Shown: positions 1 through 6,731 of the stretch, in pieces
Numbering within the stretch: the first letter of the stretch is position 1
How the letters are laid out: each line of letters begins with the position of its first letter
Source of the DNA: CAYNFT01 sp964396535
Lineage (GTDB): Bacteria; Chloroflexota; Dehalococcoidia; Dehalococcoidales; UBA2162
Assembly (NCBI GenBank): GCA_964396535.1
Contig: CAYNFT010000002.1
Coordinates: forward strand, 1-51,458
DNA length: 51,458 nt
Reading direction: 5' to 3'
Made by a program: the position numbers and the translations under genes
Notes under the pieces: model-generated
What the model was told of the DNA's origin: nothing
Database searches by the model: none
What the model saw: the letters and a program-made list of their open reading frames with translations, nothing else

Positions 1-258
1 GCCACTCTTCTTCTTAGTCTTCGCGATTTTAGTTAGTACGTTATTTTGATGTTCATCCATTTCAGCTAAGTCGCGTTTTAGCCATCTCCCGCTATAGGCA
101 TAATTATAAACCATATAAATAGCATCCTGTGTACGCCCTAGAGATTTGGCAAGGTTTCTTACATTAGTGTGTGTCGGAACTAAGCTAAGAATCAGGTCTA
201 CCTCCTGTTGTGAATAACGTTCAAAAGCTCTCGCAACACCGTCACTCTTTTTCTTCAC
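1..258 (-). CDS. Partial small helix-turn-helix (SANT/Myb-like) DNA-binding protein, 3' end beyond window
   Basis: An open frame of 86 codons with no stop runs off the left edge, so the C-terminus is missing. The start is GTG at 258, preceded by AGGAGGGC at a good distance; no other start in frame has a comparable ribosome site. The visible protein begins MKKKSDGVARAFERYS. It then has a stretch (residues about 17-55) with the alternating hydrophobic and basic pattern of a three-helix DNA-binding fold, including LAKSLGRTQDAIYMVY. It ends in a lysine-rich tail. A regulatory or phage-like DNA-binding role is inference only. It stands alone, separated from rubrerythrin by repeat sequence. Confidence 0.6.
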   Translation of the reverse strand, partial: MKKKSDGVARAFERYSQQEVDLILSLVPTHTNVRNLAKSLGRTQDAIYMVYNYAYSGRWLKRDLAEMDEHQNNVLTKIAKTKKKSG

Positions 259-282
259 AATGCCCTCCTAGAGATTTATTTT

Positions 283-412
283 ACCCCATCCCCCTGTATC
301 CCCCTTCCCCTTGTTAAGGGGAAGGGGATGTTTTTCTGAAGAGGGGCTAACGCCCCTCTTCAACTCCCCGTTATTTATATGACTTCGTCCCTCTTGAACT
401 CCCTATATGTTA
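283..412. repeat. GC-rich double-hairpin intergenic repeat, copy 1
   Basis: Most of the 350-bp gene-free gap 259-608 is this element. It starts with a CCCCATCCCCCTGTATCC-like lead and has hairpin 1 (CCCCTTCCCC, loop TTGTTAA, GGGGAAGGGG). Hairpin 2 follows (GAAGAGGGGC, TAAC, GCCCCTCTTC), then a CTCCC-type end. Eight further copies or pieces occur in this window. The short plus-strand reading frame across this region is repeat sequence, not a gene. Confidence 0.8.
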
Positions 413-540
413 AGGTCTTTACCCATTTTAGTCCACATTAGAACAGGCCTGCTCCACGCTCCTCGAGGCTTCGCCGGTTACCGCAGAGGTTTTTTAGTAA
501 GATTCCACCTCCATAAAGGGAATAACACGGCGGCATTACA

Positions 541-600
541 GCCCTTTTTGAAATCTCCCCCTCTCCTTGTTAAGGAGAGGGGGATTAAGGGGGTGAGGTT
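541..600. repeat. GC-rich hairpin repeat, copy 2 (hairpin 1 only)
   Basis: A single strong inverted repeat, CCCCCTCTCC-TTGTTAA-GGAGAGGGGG, sits just downstream of the rubrerythrin stop. It may double as a transcription end for that gene, but there is no clean T-run. It belongs to the same family as the copy at 283-412. Confidence 0.7.
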
Positions 601-608
601 AAGAAACT

Positions 609-1115
609 CTAGTCTATTCGCTTAAAAGACCTGGCGGGTGCGCCGCAGACGGGACATTTTTCGGGGGCTTCACCGGGCACGGTATTACCGCAGACCTGGC
701 AGACAAAATACGGCTCTTCCTTTAGCTGCCTGTCCTCGTTAAGGGCTTTAAGCGCCTCCTCAAAGTGGAGGTAATGAACTTGCTCCACCTCGTTAGCATA
801 TTCAAAGGTACGCTTTGCTCTTTCATTTTGTTCCTGCTCCGCCTGGTCAATAAAAACAGGATACATCCTGGTGAACTCATAGTGTTCACCAACGGAAGCA
901 GCCATCACGTTCTCCTTGGTCGCACCAATAGCATCCATAGCGTTAAAATGATTTCGGGCGTGAACCGTCTCCGCCTCAGCAGCAGCCCGGAACAGCCTGG
1001 CTACCTGGGGATGGCCTTCCTTCTCTGCTTTGTCAGCAAAAAACAGGTAGCGCCGATTAGCCTGACTCTCCCCGGCAAAGGCTTCCTGTAGATTTTGTTC
1101 TGTCTTGTACTCCAT
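609..1115 (-). CDS. Rubrerythrin
   Basis: 168 residues, the normal length for rubrerythrin, a cytoplasmic non-haem iron peroxidase that reduces hydrogen peroxide in anaerobes. The N-terminal ferritin-like domain carries the diiron ligands E16, E49-x-x-H52, E77/E80 and E111-x-x-H114. The C-terminal rubredoxin-like domain has C139-x-x-C142 and C154-x-x-C157, which bind one iron. The ATG at 1115 follows a purine-rich GGGGGG ribosome site. It stands alone on the minus strand downstream of ispE, separated from it by a repeat element, and probably has its own transcript. With the catalase at 36.7-38.3 kb this gives the cell two peroxide-removing enzymes. The family call is secure. Confidence 0.95.
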   Translation of the reverse strand: MEYKTEQNLQEAFAGESQANRRYLFFADKAEKEGHPQVARLFRAAAEAETVHARNHFNAMDAIGATKENVMAASVGEHYEFTRMYPVFIDQAEQEQNERAKRTFEYANEVEQVHYLHFEEALKALNEDRQLKEEPYFVCQVCGNTVPGEAPEKCPVCGAPARSFKRID

Positions 1116-1146
1116 TTTATGCCCCCCTTAACAGATAATATTTATT

Positions 1147-1311
1147 AACCCCATCCCCCTTTATCCCCCTTCCCCTTATCAAGGGGAAAGGTAAAGTTTT
1201 AGGAAGAGGGGTTCCGCCCCTCTTAGACGCCCCTTTCCCCTCCTGTTGAAAGGACTTCGTCCCTCTTAAACTCCCTATTGTTTTGGGGCTTCGCCCCTTT
1301 TTAGTCCCCTG
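1147..1311. repeat. GC-rich double-hairpin repeat, copy 3 (extended)
   Basis: This copy fills the gap between rubrerythrin and ispE. It has hairpin 1 (CCCCTT-ATC-AAGGGG core), hairpin 2 (AAGAGGGG-TTCC-GCCCCTCTT), then a second partial unit containing GACTTCGTCCCTCTT and GGGGCTTCGCCCC. The second unit matches the tail of copy 1 (near 380-412), so the element appears to be built from modules. Confidence 0.75.
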
Positions 1312-1332
1312 TAATCCAGTATAGTTTATCTA

Positions 1333-2196
1333 TTATATCTCTTCTATATCAGCCAGTGTCTCCGTCAGATAAGGTTCTAGCCCCTGATTTTGCAGGAGAA
1401 CGCATAGCGCCTCAGCCTTATCTTTGTCTTTTACCATAGTGAACAAAGCCGGACCTGAACCAGCCAGGTGAACATCGGCGGCACCCATTTTGACAAAGTG
1501 CGACCTTGATACGTCCAGCCCCGAAAAGCGGTAAAAGGCAACATTCTCAAAGGTATTGAACAAAAGGGAAGACGTAAATTCCCTGCCCGTCTTTAATTCC
1601 TCTACCAGCCTCTGAGTAATCTGCCCGTCTGTATAATGGTTGGCTCCAAGGCTCTCGTAGAGCTGCTTTGTCTTGCCCGGTAGCCTTGGTACGGGGGGTA
1701 TCGCCAGGACAACCCGCATATGGGGTAATGGTGGCAGGGGGGTTACTAGTTCACCTCTGCCCTCAATCAAAGCCGTGCCGCCATAGAGAAAAAAGGATAC
1801 ATCCGAACCTAACTGCCTGGCAAGCTCAAGCAATTTCTCCAGCGATAAATTCAATCCCCAGAGCTGGTTTAACCCGCGCAGAACAGCCGCCGCATCACTG
1901 CTATCTCCACCCAGCCCTGAAAGTATAGGGATATGTTTTTTAACCTCGACAGTCACCCCTTCAGAACAACCGGCAGCCTGCTGAAGCAAGGTAACTGCCC
2001 TGGATACCAGGCTTTCGTCGGCAATCCAGTCCGGCATATCGGACTTAAAAGTGATATTCTGGCTCGACTGAAAACTGAGGCTATCACACAGGTTTATTGT
2101 CTGAATAACGCTACGGATTTCATGAAATCTGTCCTGGCGCTCAGCCAGTACCTCAAGGGTTAAATTTATCTTTGCCGGCGCTAAAACGGTCACCAT
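1333..2196 (-). CDS. ispE: 4-diphosphocytidyl-2-C-methyl-D-erythritol kinase
   Basis: 287 residues, GHMP-kinase family. IspE phosphorylates the 2-hydroxyl of CDP-methylerythritol in the MEP route to isoprenoid precursors. The N-terminus has the substrate-binding LAPAKINLTL, with the expected catalytic lysine K9. The ATP loop is PILSGLGGDSSDAA (residues 90-103). The catalytic aspartate is D132 in GSDVSFFL, and a C-terminal LAGSGPALF motif follows. The ATG lies directly after the rsmA stop codon (TAGATG), so the two genes are translationally coupled, and its ribosome site GGGGGGA lies inside the end of rsmA. The rsmA-ispE pairing is common in bacteria. Confidence 0.96.
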   Translation of the reverse strand: MVTVLAPAKINLTLEVLAERQDRFHEIRSVIQTINLCDSLSFQSSQNITFKSDMPDWIADESLVSRAVTLLQQAAGCSEGVTVEVKKHIPILSGLGGDSSDAAAVLRGLNQLWGLNLSLEKLLELARQLGSDVSFFLYGGTALIEGRGELVTPLPPLPHMRVVLAIPPVPRLPGKTKQLYESLGANHYTDGQITQRLVEELKTGREFTSSLLFNTFENVAFYRFSGLDVSRSHFVKMGAADVHLAGSGPALFTMVKDKDKAEALCVLLQNQGLEPYLTETLADIEEI

Positions 2197-3108
2197 CTAT
2201 TTTCCCCCCACCCCGGTATATACCCGCCAGAGATGTGCCCAATCCTCAAGGCTCAGGGTCTCAGCCCGCCGCTGCGGGGCTATCTTAGCCTTCTCCAGCA
2301 AGTTTAACGATTCTACCTTTGATATTCCCAGACCCTGAGCCAGGGAATTTGCTATCTGCTTGCGTGAAGCGCTAAAACCGGCCCGCACCAGGGCAAAAAA
2401 GCTCTCCCTGTCGGTCATCTCGACCACTGGCTGAGAATATGGCGCCACCCTCAGCAGGGCTGAGTCAACCTCTGGCACCGGATAAAAACAACGGGCTGGC
2501 ACATAGCCCGCTATCGTCGGCTCACCGTAAAGCTGCACGCTGACACTAAGCAGGCTCATCCGACCGGGTTTAGCAGCAATTTCCTCGGCTACCTCCTTCT
2601 GCACCATCACCACCATAAGCTCAGGTCTAACTCCAGCCTCAAGAAAGTGGCGCAGGACGGGAGAAGTAATATAATAGGGGAGATTGGCTACCACCTTGTA
2701 GGTTGGGGAGGGTTTTTCAACCTTTACTTCATTAAGTAAAGCCACCGGCTCCACCTTCAGCACATCCTCATTAATAATGGTAACATTCTTGAAAGAAGAC
2801 AGGCTCTGTTTCAACATGTCTGCAAGCTTGTTATCCAGCTCAACGGCAATCACCCGACCAGCCTGTTTGGCTAGCTCCCCGGTCAGCACCCCCAGACCGG
2901 GACCCACCTCCACGACAACATCGTCAGGATTAAGCTGAGCGGTCGAGAGAATAAGCCCAAGCACTTCTTCATCAATGAGAAAATGCTGTCCCAGCCCCTT
3001 CCTCGCCCGAAGGCCAAAACGGCGCAGCAGCTTCTTAGTCTGGTCTAAAAGCGCCTCTGTCTCTGGATAACGCCGACTATGAACTTTCCCCGTCGGTTTT
3101 ACTCCCAC
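2197..3108 (-). CDS. rsmA: 16S rRNA (adenine1518-N6/adenine1519-N6)-dimethyltransferase
   Basis: 303 residues, KsgA/Dim1 family. The enzyme dimethylates two adjacent adenines in the 3' helix of 16S rRNA late in 30S assembly, using S-adenosylmethionine. GLGQHFL (38-44) and VVEVGPGLGVLTGELA (65-80) form the SAM site. The catalytic motif NLPYYI is at 142-147, and the C-terminal helical domain is present. The GTG start at 3108 overlaps the end of herA by 10 bp and has GAGGAACT just upstream. About 33 residues precede the core motif, somewhat longer than usual. Its position within the HerA transcript is probably just operon sharing. Confidence 0.96.
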   Translation of the reverse strand: MGVKPTGKVHSRRYPETEALLDQTKKLLRRFGLRARKGLGQHFLIDEEVLGLILSTAQLNPDDVVVEVGPGLGVLTGELAKQAGRVIAVELDNKLADMLKQSLSSFKNVTIINEDVLKVEPVALLNEVKVEKPSPTYKVVANLPYYITSPVLRHFLEAGVRPELMVVMVQKEVAEEIAAKPGRMSLLSVSVQLYGEPTIAGYVPARCFYPVPEVDSALLRVAPYSQPVVEMTDRESFFALVRAGFSASRKQIANSLAQGLGISKVESLNLLEKAKIAPQRRAETLSLEDWAHLWRVYTGVGGK

Positions 3109-4712
3109 AGTTCCTCAATGTCTTTTTCAGCCTGTTTTTGAATATCAGCCTCATCAACGGAGATGAAGTCTTTATAGGAATCGGCCGAACCATACTCCCG
3201 TGTCCTGACCACCACCGGCATCGGCACCGCATGACCGAAGATAAGCGCCTGCTGCTTTGATTCTAGCTTGGCTAACACCGATTTAAGCTCACTCCGACCT
3301 GATACGCCAGCCAGCACGCTATCAATATCACGTTCGTTGTCCAACAGGCAGGTTATCTTGGTACCTATCTGCGACATAACCTCCTCATCAATACCACTGG
3401 GGCGCTGGTCAATGACCAGCAGGGTAGCATTATACTTGCGCATCTCACGGGCAATGGTGCCGAAGATGGTCTGGCTGGCTAGTCCGGGATTAAGGAAGCG
3501 ATGTGCCTCCTCAATGGTGATAACCAGGGGATGAGGCGGGGCGCTATCCTCGGCTATCGCCTTCTCCATCCTTTCCCGGTACTGGGCATGGATGCGGCGG
3601 GTGAGCAGGTTTGCCACCAGGATATAGGCGGTAATATCGGTATACCTGCCAAACTCCAGGACTACATTTATGCCACGGTCGAGATATTCCAGGATGCGCT
3701 GCACTACATTATCGGGAGAACGAGAGACGAGAAAGGGAAGCCTCCCGATAGTCGCCAGCCCGCGCTTTAAATTATTCAGGGTACCTTCGTGTATGGTCAA
3801 GCCCTCGGGTAATTCCTCGGTATCTTTTATATCAAGGGTGCTCTGCAGCCAGTTTCTGCCAAATCTTCGGGATAGCTGGTATACCGCTTCAACGGCAAGC
3901 TCGGTAAGGTTTAACGTCTGGCGCAGCAAGGCAATATCCTCCGGCTCTATCTCGTCATAGCCTATCCTGACAACAAAGTCGGTGCTTACTCGCCGGCGCT
4001 TTGAATTTTCCTCATCTAAAGTAAAAACAGCCACCTTCTCCGGGAAAAGCTGCTTCAAGGCTTTAACCTTCCGTCCCTCCTCACTCCGGCTCTCCCAGCC
4101 GTATTCACTGTGCATATCAAAGACCAGATTTACCGCCGCCGATTTTTGCAGCATGCCGATGAGAAGCAAGCGGGTAAGAAAGGTCTTGCCGGTGCCGCTC
4201 TTGCCGAAGATACCATTCGACCGCTTGACCAGTTCCGGGAGGTCAAGGCAAATCTTGGTCTCCATATCCAGCGGGGTGCCAATATAGAACTTCCTGGCAT
4301 CCTCCCCGCCAAAGACCAGCTCCACATCCTGCTGCGATGCCAGTTTTACCTCCGAGAAGTGACCGGGAACGGTCTTAACCGGCTGGGGTCCCTCGATTAA
4401 GCTGGTCACATCACCTCCAATAGTAAGATATGGGGTCACGTGGAGGGTTCCGTAGGTGCTGGTTCCAGTCAGGACTTCAGCCACAAAGGGGTCGGAGACA
4501 TCGGGCGGGGTCTGGATAAGTTTCTGGTCGGTTACCCCCAGGCTGATATCATCTATCATGCCAAAGAACCGCCGCTTCTCTCCTTCGATGGTTACATAGC
4601 GCCCCACCACCATCTCCTCAATCGAAGCCGAGCTGTCCAGCCGAACCTCCACCCCCCTGGTCAACGAGCCAGAAACGACAATACCCAACTTTTCAGCGTC
4701 TTCACCGGTCAT
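3099..4712 (-). CDS. herA: HerA-family ATPase / DNA translocase (HAS-barrel plus RecA-like domain)
   Basis: 537 residues. An N-terminal HAS-barrel-like beta region (about 8-110) is followed by an FtsK/HerA-type ATPase domain. Walker A is GKSGTGKT (170-177), Walker B LVITIEEAH (396-404), and DQRPSGID (435-442) is a likely sensor or arginine-finger region. HerA forms hexamers that pump DNA and work with NurA to resect double-strand breaks; this is best known in archaea. The ATG at 4712 has GAGGAG at a good distance and sits 3 bp past the stop of the acetyltransferase gene. nurA lies 2 kb upstream on the same strand, supporting a joint role. Bacterial HerA proteins also occur in antiphage systems, but this housekeeping context favours repair. 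Confidence 0.88.
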   Translation of the reverse strand: MTGEDAEKLGIVVSGSLTRGVEVRLDSSASIEEMVVGRYVTIEGEKRRFFGMIDDISLGVTDQKLIQTPPDVSDPFVAEVLTGTSTYGTLHVTPYLTIGGDVTSLIEGPQPVKTVPGHFSEVKLASQQDVELVFGGEDARKFYIGTPLDMETKICLDLPELVKRSNGIFGKSGTGKTFLTRLLLIGMLQKSAAVNLVFDMHSEYGWESRSEEGRKVKALKQLFPEKVAVFTLDEENSKRRRVSTDFVVRIGYDEIEPEDIALLRQTLNLTELAVEAVYQLSRRFGRNWLQSTLDIKDTEELPEGLTIHEGTLNNLKRGLATIGRLPFLVSRSPDNVVQRILEYLDRGINVVLEFGRYTDITAYILVANLLTRRIHAQYRERMEKAIAEDSAPPHPLVITIEEAHRFLNPGLASQTIFGTIAREMRKYNATLLVIDQRPSGIDEEVMSQIGTKITCLLDNERDIDSVLAGVSGRSELKSVLAKLESKQQALIFGHAVPMPVVVRTREYGSADSYKDFISVDEADIQKQAEKDIEELWE

Positions 4713-4715
4713 TAC

Positions 4716-5201
4716 TCAATTCTCCTCATACAGTAGCGATTCTTCCAGGTCCCACCTGTACCGACACTTCTGTCTATCGCCGTTCCGATACATATCTGTA
4801 TTTTCCGGCAGGTCAACAATTTCAACAAGCTCACAGCCTAAAATCTCGCAGGTTCGACGTGACGGGTAATTATCCGGATTACAGGTTATCCACAATGTCT
4901 TGAGACCATAGTCAATAGCAACACGCTTTATGAGATTACAGGCTTTTGCCGCATACCGATTGCCCCGATATTTTTCGTTTATCCCATATCCTATATGACC
5001 ACCATACATTATGAGGTGTCTGGTATTCCCAATGCGCAAATCGATTTGCCCGATTGGCTCGGGGCTACCCGACAGAAGTATGTCAAACCTGTACACGGGC
5101 ACATACTCTATTTCCGGCTTTGCTGGCCGTCTCTCTCTGACAACGACCCCTATTTCGCCGTCAGTGAACGTCCCGTAGTCATTAAACTTGAAGTCCGTCA
5201 T
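4716..5201 (-). CDS. GNAT-family N-acetyltransferase
   Basis: 161 residues from the ATG at 5201. A longer in-frame reading up to 5336 would overlap the preceding gene by over 100 bp and adds sequence unlike an acetyltransferase. The body has the GNAT pattern: a strand IGYGIN, then the acetyl-CoA loop EKYRGNRYAAKA, then LWITCNPDNYPSRRTCEILG, typical of RimJ/RimL-like members. The substrate is unknown. It lies 31 bp after the HAS-barrel-like gene and ends 3 bp before herA, so it sits inside the HerA-NurA transcript. Whether it modifies a DNA-repair protein is unknown. The ribosome site is weak (AGGC), suggesting coupled translation. Confidence 0.8.
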   Translation of the reverse strand: MTDFKFNDYGTFTDGEIGVVVRERRPAKPEIEYVPVYRFDILLSGSPEPIGQIDLRIGNTRHLIMYGGHIGYGINEKYRGNRYAAKACNLIKRVAIDYGLKTLWITCNPDNYPSRRTCEILGCELVEIVDLPENTDMYRNGDRQKCRYRWDLEESLLYEEN

Positions 5202-5232
5202 TATTTGTATTTGCCTGACTTTTTCTGAATTA

Positions 5233-5826
5233 CTACCTGATTTTGCCCAGAATAGCCTTAAGGCGGTTAAACTCGCCGCCGAGTAATATGGCAAGCTCCT
5301 TACCCGCCGCCACCAGAAACTTCTGGCGGTCTTCATATACCTGGCTCATCTGGCGCAGCGAGGCAGCCACAATCTCCTCAACAGAAACCAGCAGATGGGC
5401 GTTAATCAGTATATTGAGAAAGTCAAAAGACCGGCTGAACTCTCTTACCTCTTCGGGCTGACATTGATAGATGAAGCTGTGGATTCGGGCTGGCCTGGAG
5501 GGCAGGTAGTGAAAGAGTTTTTCCTTCTCCCTGTATCCGACCACCAAAGCGCTAAACTCGGTACGCAGCAGCTTTAGTAATTGCGGACTCGAGCGATAGA
5601 TTTCCTCCTCGTCGGCTTCGTCCTTGCCCCTGGCAATCGGACGCCGTCCCGGCTCAATACTGGCGGTGGTAGCATTATAGACGATGCCGTATTGCTCCAC
5701 CGATTCATCGGTGGTCTTCACCAGGCTGCCCAGAGGCGGCGACTGGTAGAGCTCGTAGCACTGCGCCACAAGTTCGGCGGTGCTGGCTTCAATCACCTCA
5801 CCCACTCTTTCTGATAATTCAGCCAT
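5233..5826 (-). CDS. HerA-associated protein, HAS-barrel-like
   Basis: 197 residues from the ATG at 5826, which follows GGGGGAG. An open frame continues to 5934, but those 36 codons are translated repeat element and should be left out. Residues about 12-60 (AELVAQCYEL through SLVKTTDESVEQYGIVYNA) resemble a HAS-barrel, the small beta domain found with HerA. The rest is alpha-helical and ends in a basic segment. Similar proteins accompany herA and nurA in Chloroflexota and cyanobacteria as far as I recall; no enzymatic motif is visible. A clamp or adaptor for the HerA-NurA complex is inference. Confidence 0.6.
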   Translation of the reverse strand: MAELSERVGEVIEASTAELVAQCYELYQSPPLGSLVKTTDESVEQYGIVYNATTASIEPGRRPIARGKDEADEEEIYRSSPQLLKLLRTEFSALVVGYREKEKLFHYLPSRPARIHSFIYQCQPEEVREFSRSFDFLNILINAHLLVSVEEIVAASLRQMSQVYEDRQKFLVAAGKELAILLGGEFNRLKAILGKIR

Positions 5827-5850
5827 TATTTCTCCCCCGATTTCCGTTAC

Positions 5851-5937
5851 TAACCCCATCCCCCCGTATTCCCCTTCCCCTTGGTAAGGGGAAGGGGAAT
5901 TTTTAGGAAGAGGGGCTTCGCCCCTCTTAGACACCCC
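5851..5937. repeat. GC-rich double-hairpin repeat, copy 4
   Basis: A full copy: the CCCCATCCCCCCGTATTCC lead, hairpin 1 (CCCCTTCCCCTTGG, TAAGGGGAAGGGG) and hairpin 2 (AAGAGGGGC-TTC-GCCCCTCTT). It lies between the HAS-barrel-like gene and the 25-codon gene. Confidence 0.8.
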
Positions 5938-5949
5938 GTAATTATAACC

Positions 5950-6027
5950 CTATTTCTTCTTTGCTTCCTGCTTCTTACCCTTCTGCTGCTTGGGCTTCTT
6001 CACATTCTTTCTTCCCTTACTACCCAT
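5950..6027 (-). CDS. 25-residue lysine-rich micro-protein
   Basis: ATG at 6027 with AGGGAGGC eight bases upstream, and a TAG stop ending at 5950. The product starts MGSKGRKNVKKPKQQ and ends in a run of lysines; 13 of 25 residues are basic (12 K, 1 R), with no hydrophobic core. The good ribosome site and the position within the HerA-NurA strand suggest it is translated. A nucleic-acid-binding or ribosome-associated role is only a guess from charge. I do not recognise a family. Confidence 0.5.
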   Translation of the reverse strand: MGSKGRKNVKKPKQQKGKKQEAKKK

Positions 6028-6063
6028 TGCTTTTGCCTCCCTTGCATATTAACAAATTATCTA

Positions 6064-6162
6064 TCACCCTATCTGCCCCGAGACGAAGCCGTATATAAGA
6101 CCGCCGATAAGCATGACCAGTCCCAAAGCCAGCAAGGCCCAGTACCACCACTTTATTCCCAT
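6064..6162 (-). CDS. 32-residue single-span membrane micro-protein
   Basis: ATG at 6162 with AAGGAGGCTCAA immediately upstream, one of the best ribosome sites in the window. The TGA stop ends at 6064. The protein is almost entirely one hydrophobic helix: MGIKWWYW, then a leucine/glycine-rich span to about residue 27, then a short polar tail. It would sit in the cytoplasmic membrane. It lies 36 bp upstream of the 25-codon gene on the same strand, and the pair are probably co-transcribed. Function unknown. Confidence 0.5.
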   Translation of the reverse strand: MGIKWWYWALLALGLVMLIGGLIYGFVSGQIG

Positions 6163-6187
6163 TTGAGCCTCCTTACCCCAACAGGGA

Positions 6188-6264
6188 TTTTAAGAGGGCG
6201 ATAGCCCTCTTTTATTTCTCTCCCCCTCTCTTTAAAAGGAGAGGGGGACAAAAGGGATGAGGTT
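6188..6264. repeat. GC-rich hairpin repeat, copy 5
   Basis: Both hairpins occur in the opposite order to copy 4: AAGAGGGCGATAGCCCTCTT, then CCCCCTCTC-TTTAAAA-GGAGAGGGGG. It lies just downstream of the split-barrel oxidase-like gene and may serve as its transcript end. Confidence 0.7.
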
Positions 6265-6299
6265 ATTACATATTATATTATATCCACCCCATCCTACGG

Positions 6300-6704
6300 C
6301 TAAATGAGATTTTTGCTGGAATCCTTATTGGCGCCGATGTAGTAGATTTCATCCACCTTGACCACCACCACTGCTTTGGGATTAAACGGGAACTTCTTTT
6401 CCTGGGCACGATGGTTCGCCTCGTTAAGAAGTTCCCCGGATGTCTCCACCCTGGCTTTGCCCTTGAACTGGTACCCATATCCATCTTCCATGGTCCAAAA
6501 GGTAACCGCAGCCACCGGGTTTTCATCCAGGTTCTGCCGGGTCTTATGCATAAAATTATCCACCAGCATGACTTCATCATCCGAGATTATTCTAACCATG
6601 CCGATGGGAACTCCGTTCGGTTTGCCATCCTTGCTGGCTGTAGCCAGTATGAAAGGTCTTGCCTTTGCCGCAATATCTTTCATATCCTGTGATATCTTTG
6701 CCAT
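6300..6704 (-). CDS. Pyridoxamine 5'-phosphate oxidase-like split-barrel protein
   Basis: 134 residues with the FMN-binding split-barrel pattern: a helix, then ARPFILATASKDGKPNGVPIG (about 15-35), a central EVMLVDNFMHKTRQNLDENP that usually contacts the flavin phosphate, and VAAVTFW. Family members bind FMN, F420 or haem; which applies here cannot be read from sequence. The ATG at 6704 has AAGGAG upstream. It follows nurA by 27 bp on the same strand. A link to NurA function is not obvious; simple operon sharing is likely. Confidence 0.82.
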   Translation of the reverse strand: MAKISQDMKDIAAKARPFILATASKDGKPNGVPIGMVRIISDDEVMLVDNFMHKTRQNLDENPVAAVTFWTMEDGYGYQFKGKARVETSGELLNEANHRAQEKKFPFNPKAVVVVKVDEIYYIGANKDSSKNLI

Positions 6705-6731
6705 ATTGGCTCCTTCCCTTCATTAATTTAT

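Noticed and set aside
407..625. Plus-strand frame of 72 codons in the left gap
   Set aside because: It is translated repeat element with no ribosome site and overlaps the rubrerythrin end.
4130..4327. Minus-strand frame with Walker-like residues
   Set aside because: It is an out-of-frame shadow of the HerA ATPase loop.
5827..5934. Longer start for the HAS-barrel-like gene
   Set aside because: The extra codons are translated repeat sequence; the ATG at 5826 has a good ribosome site.
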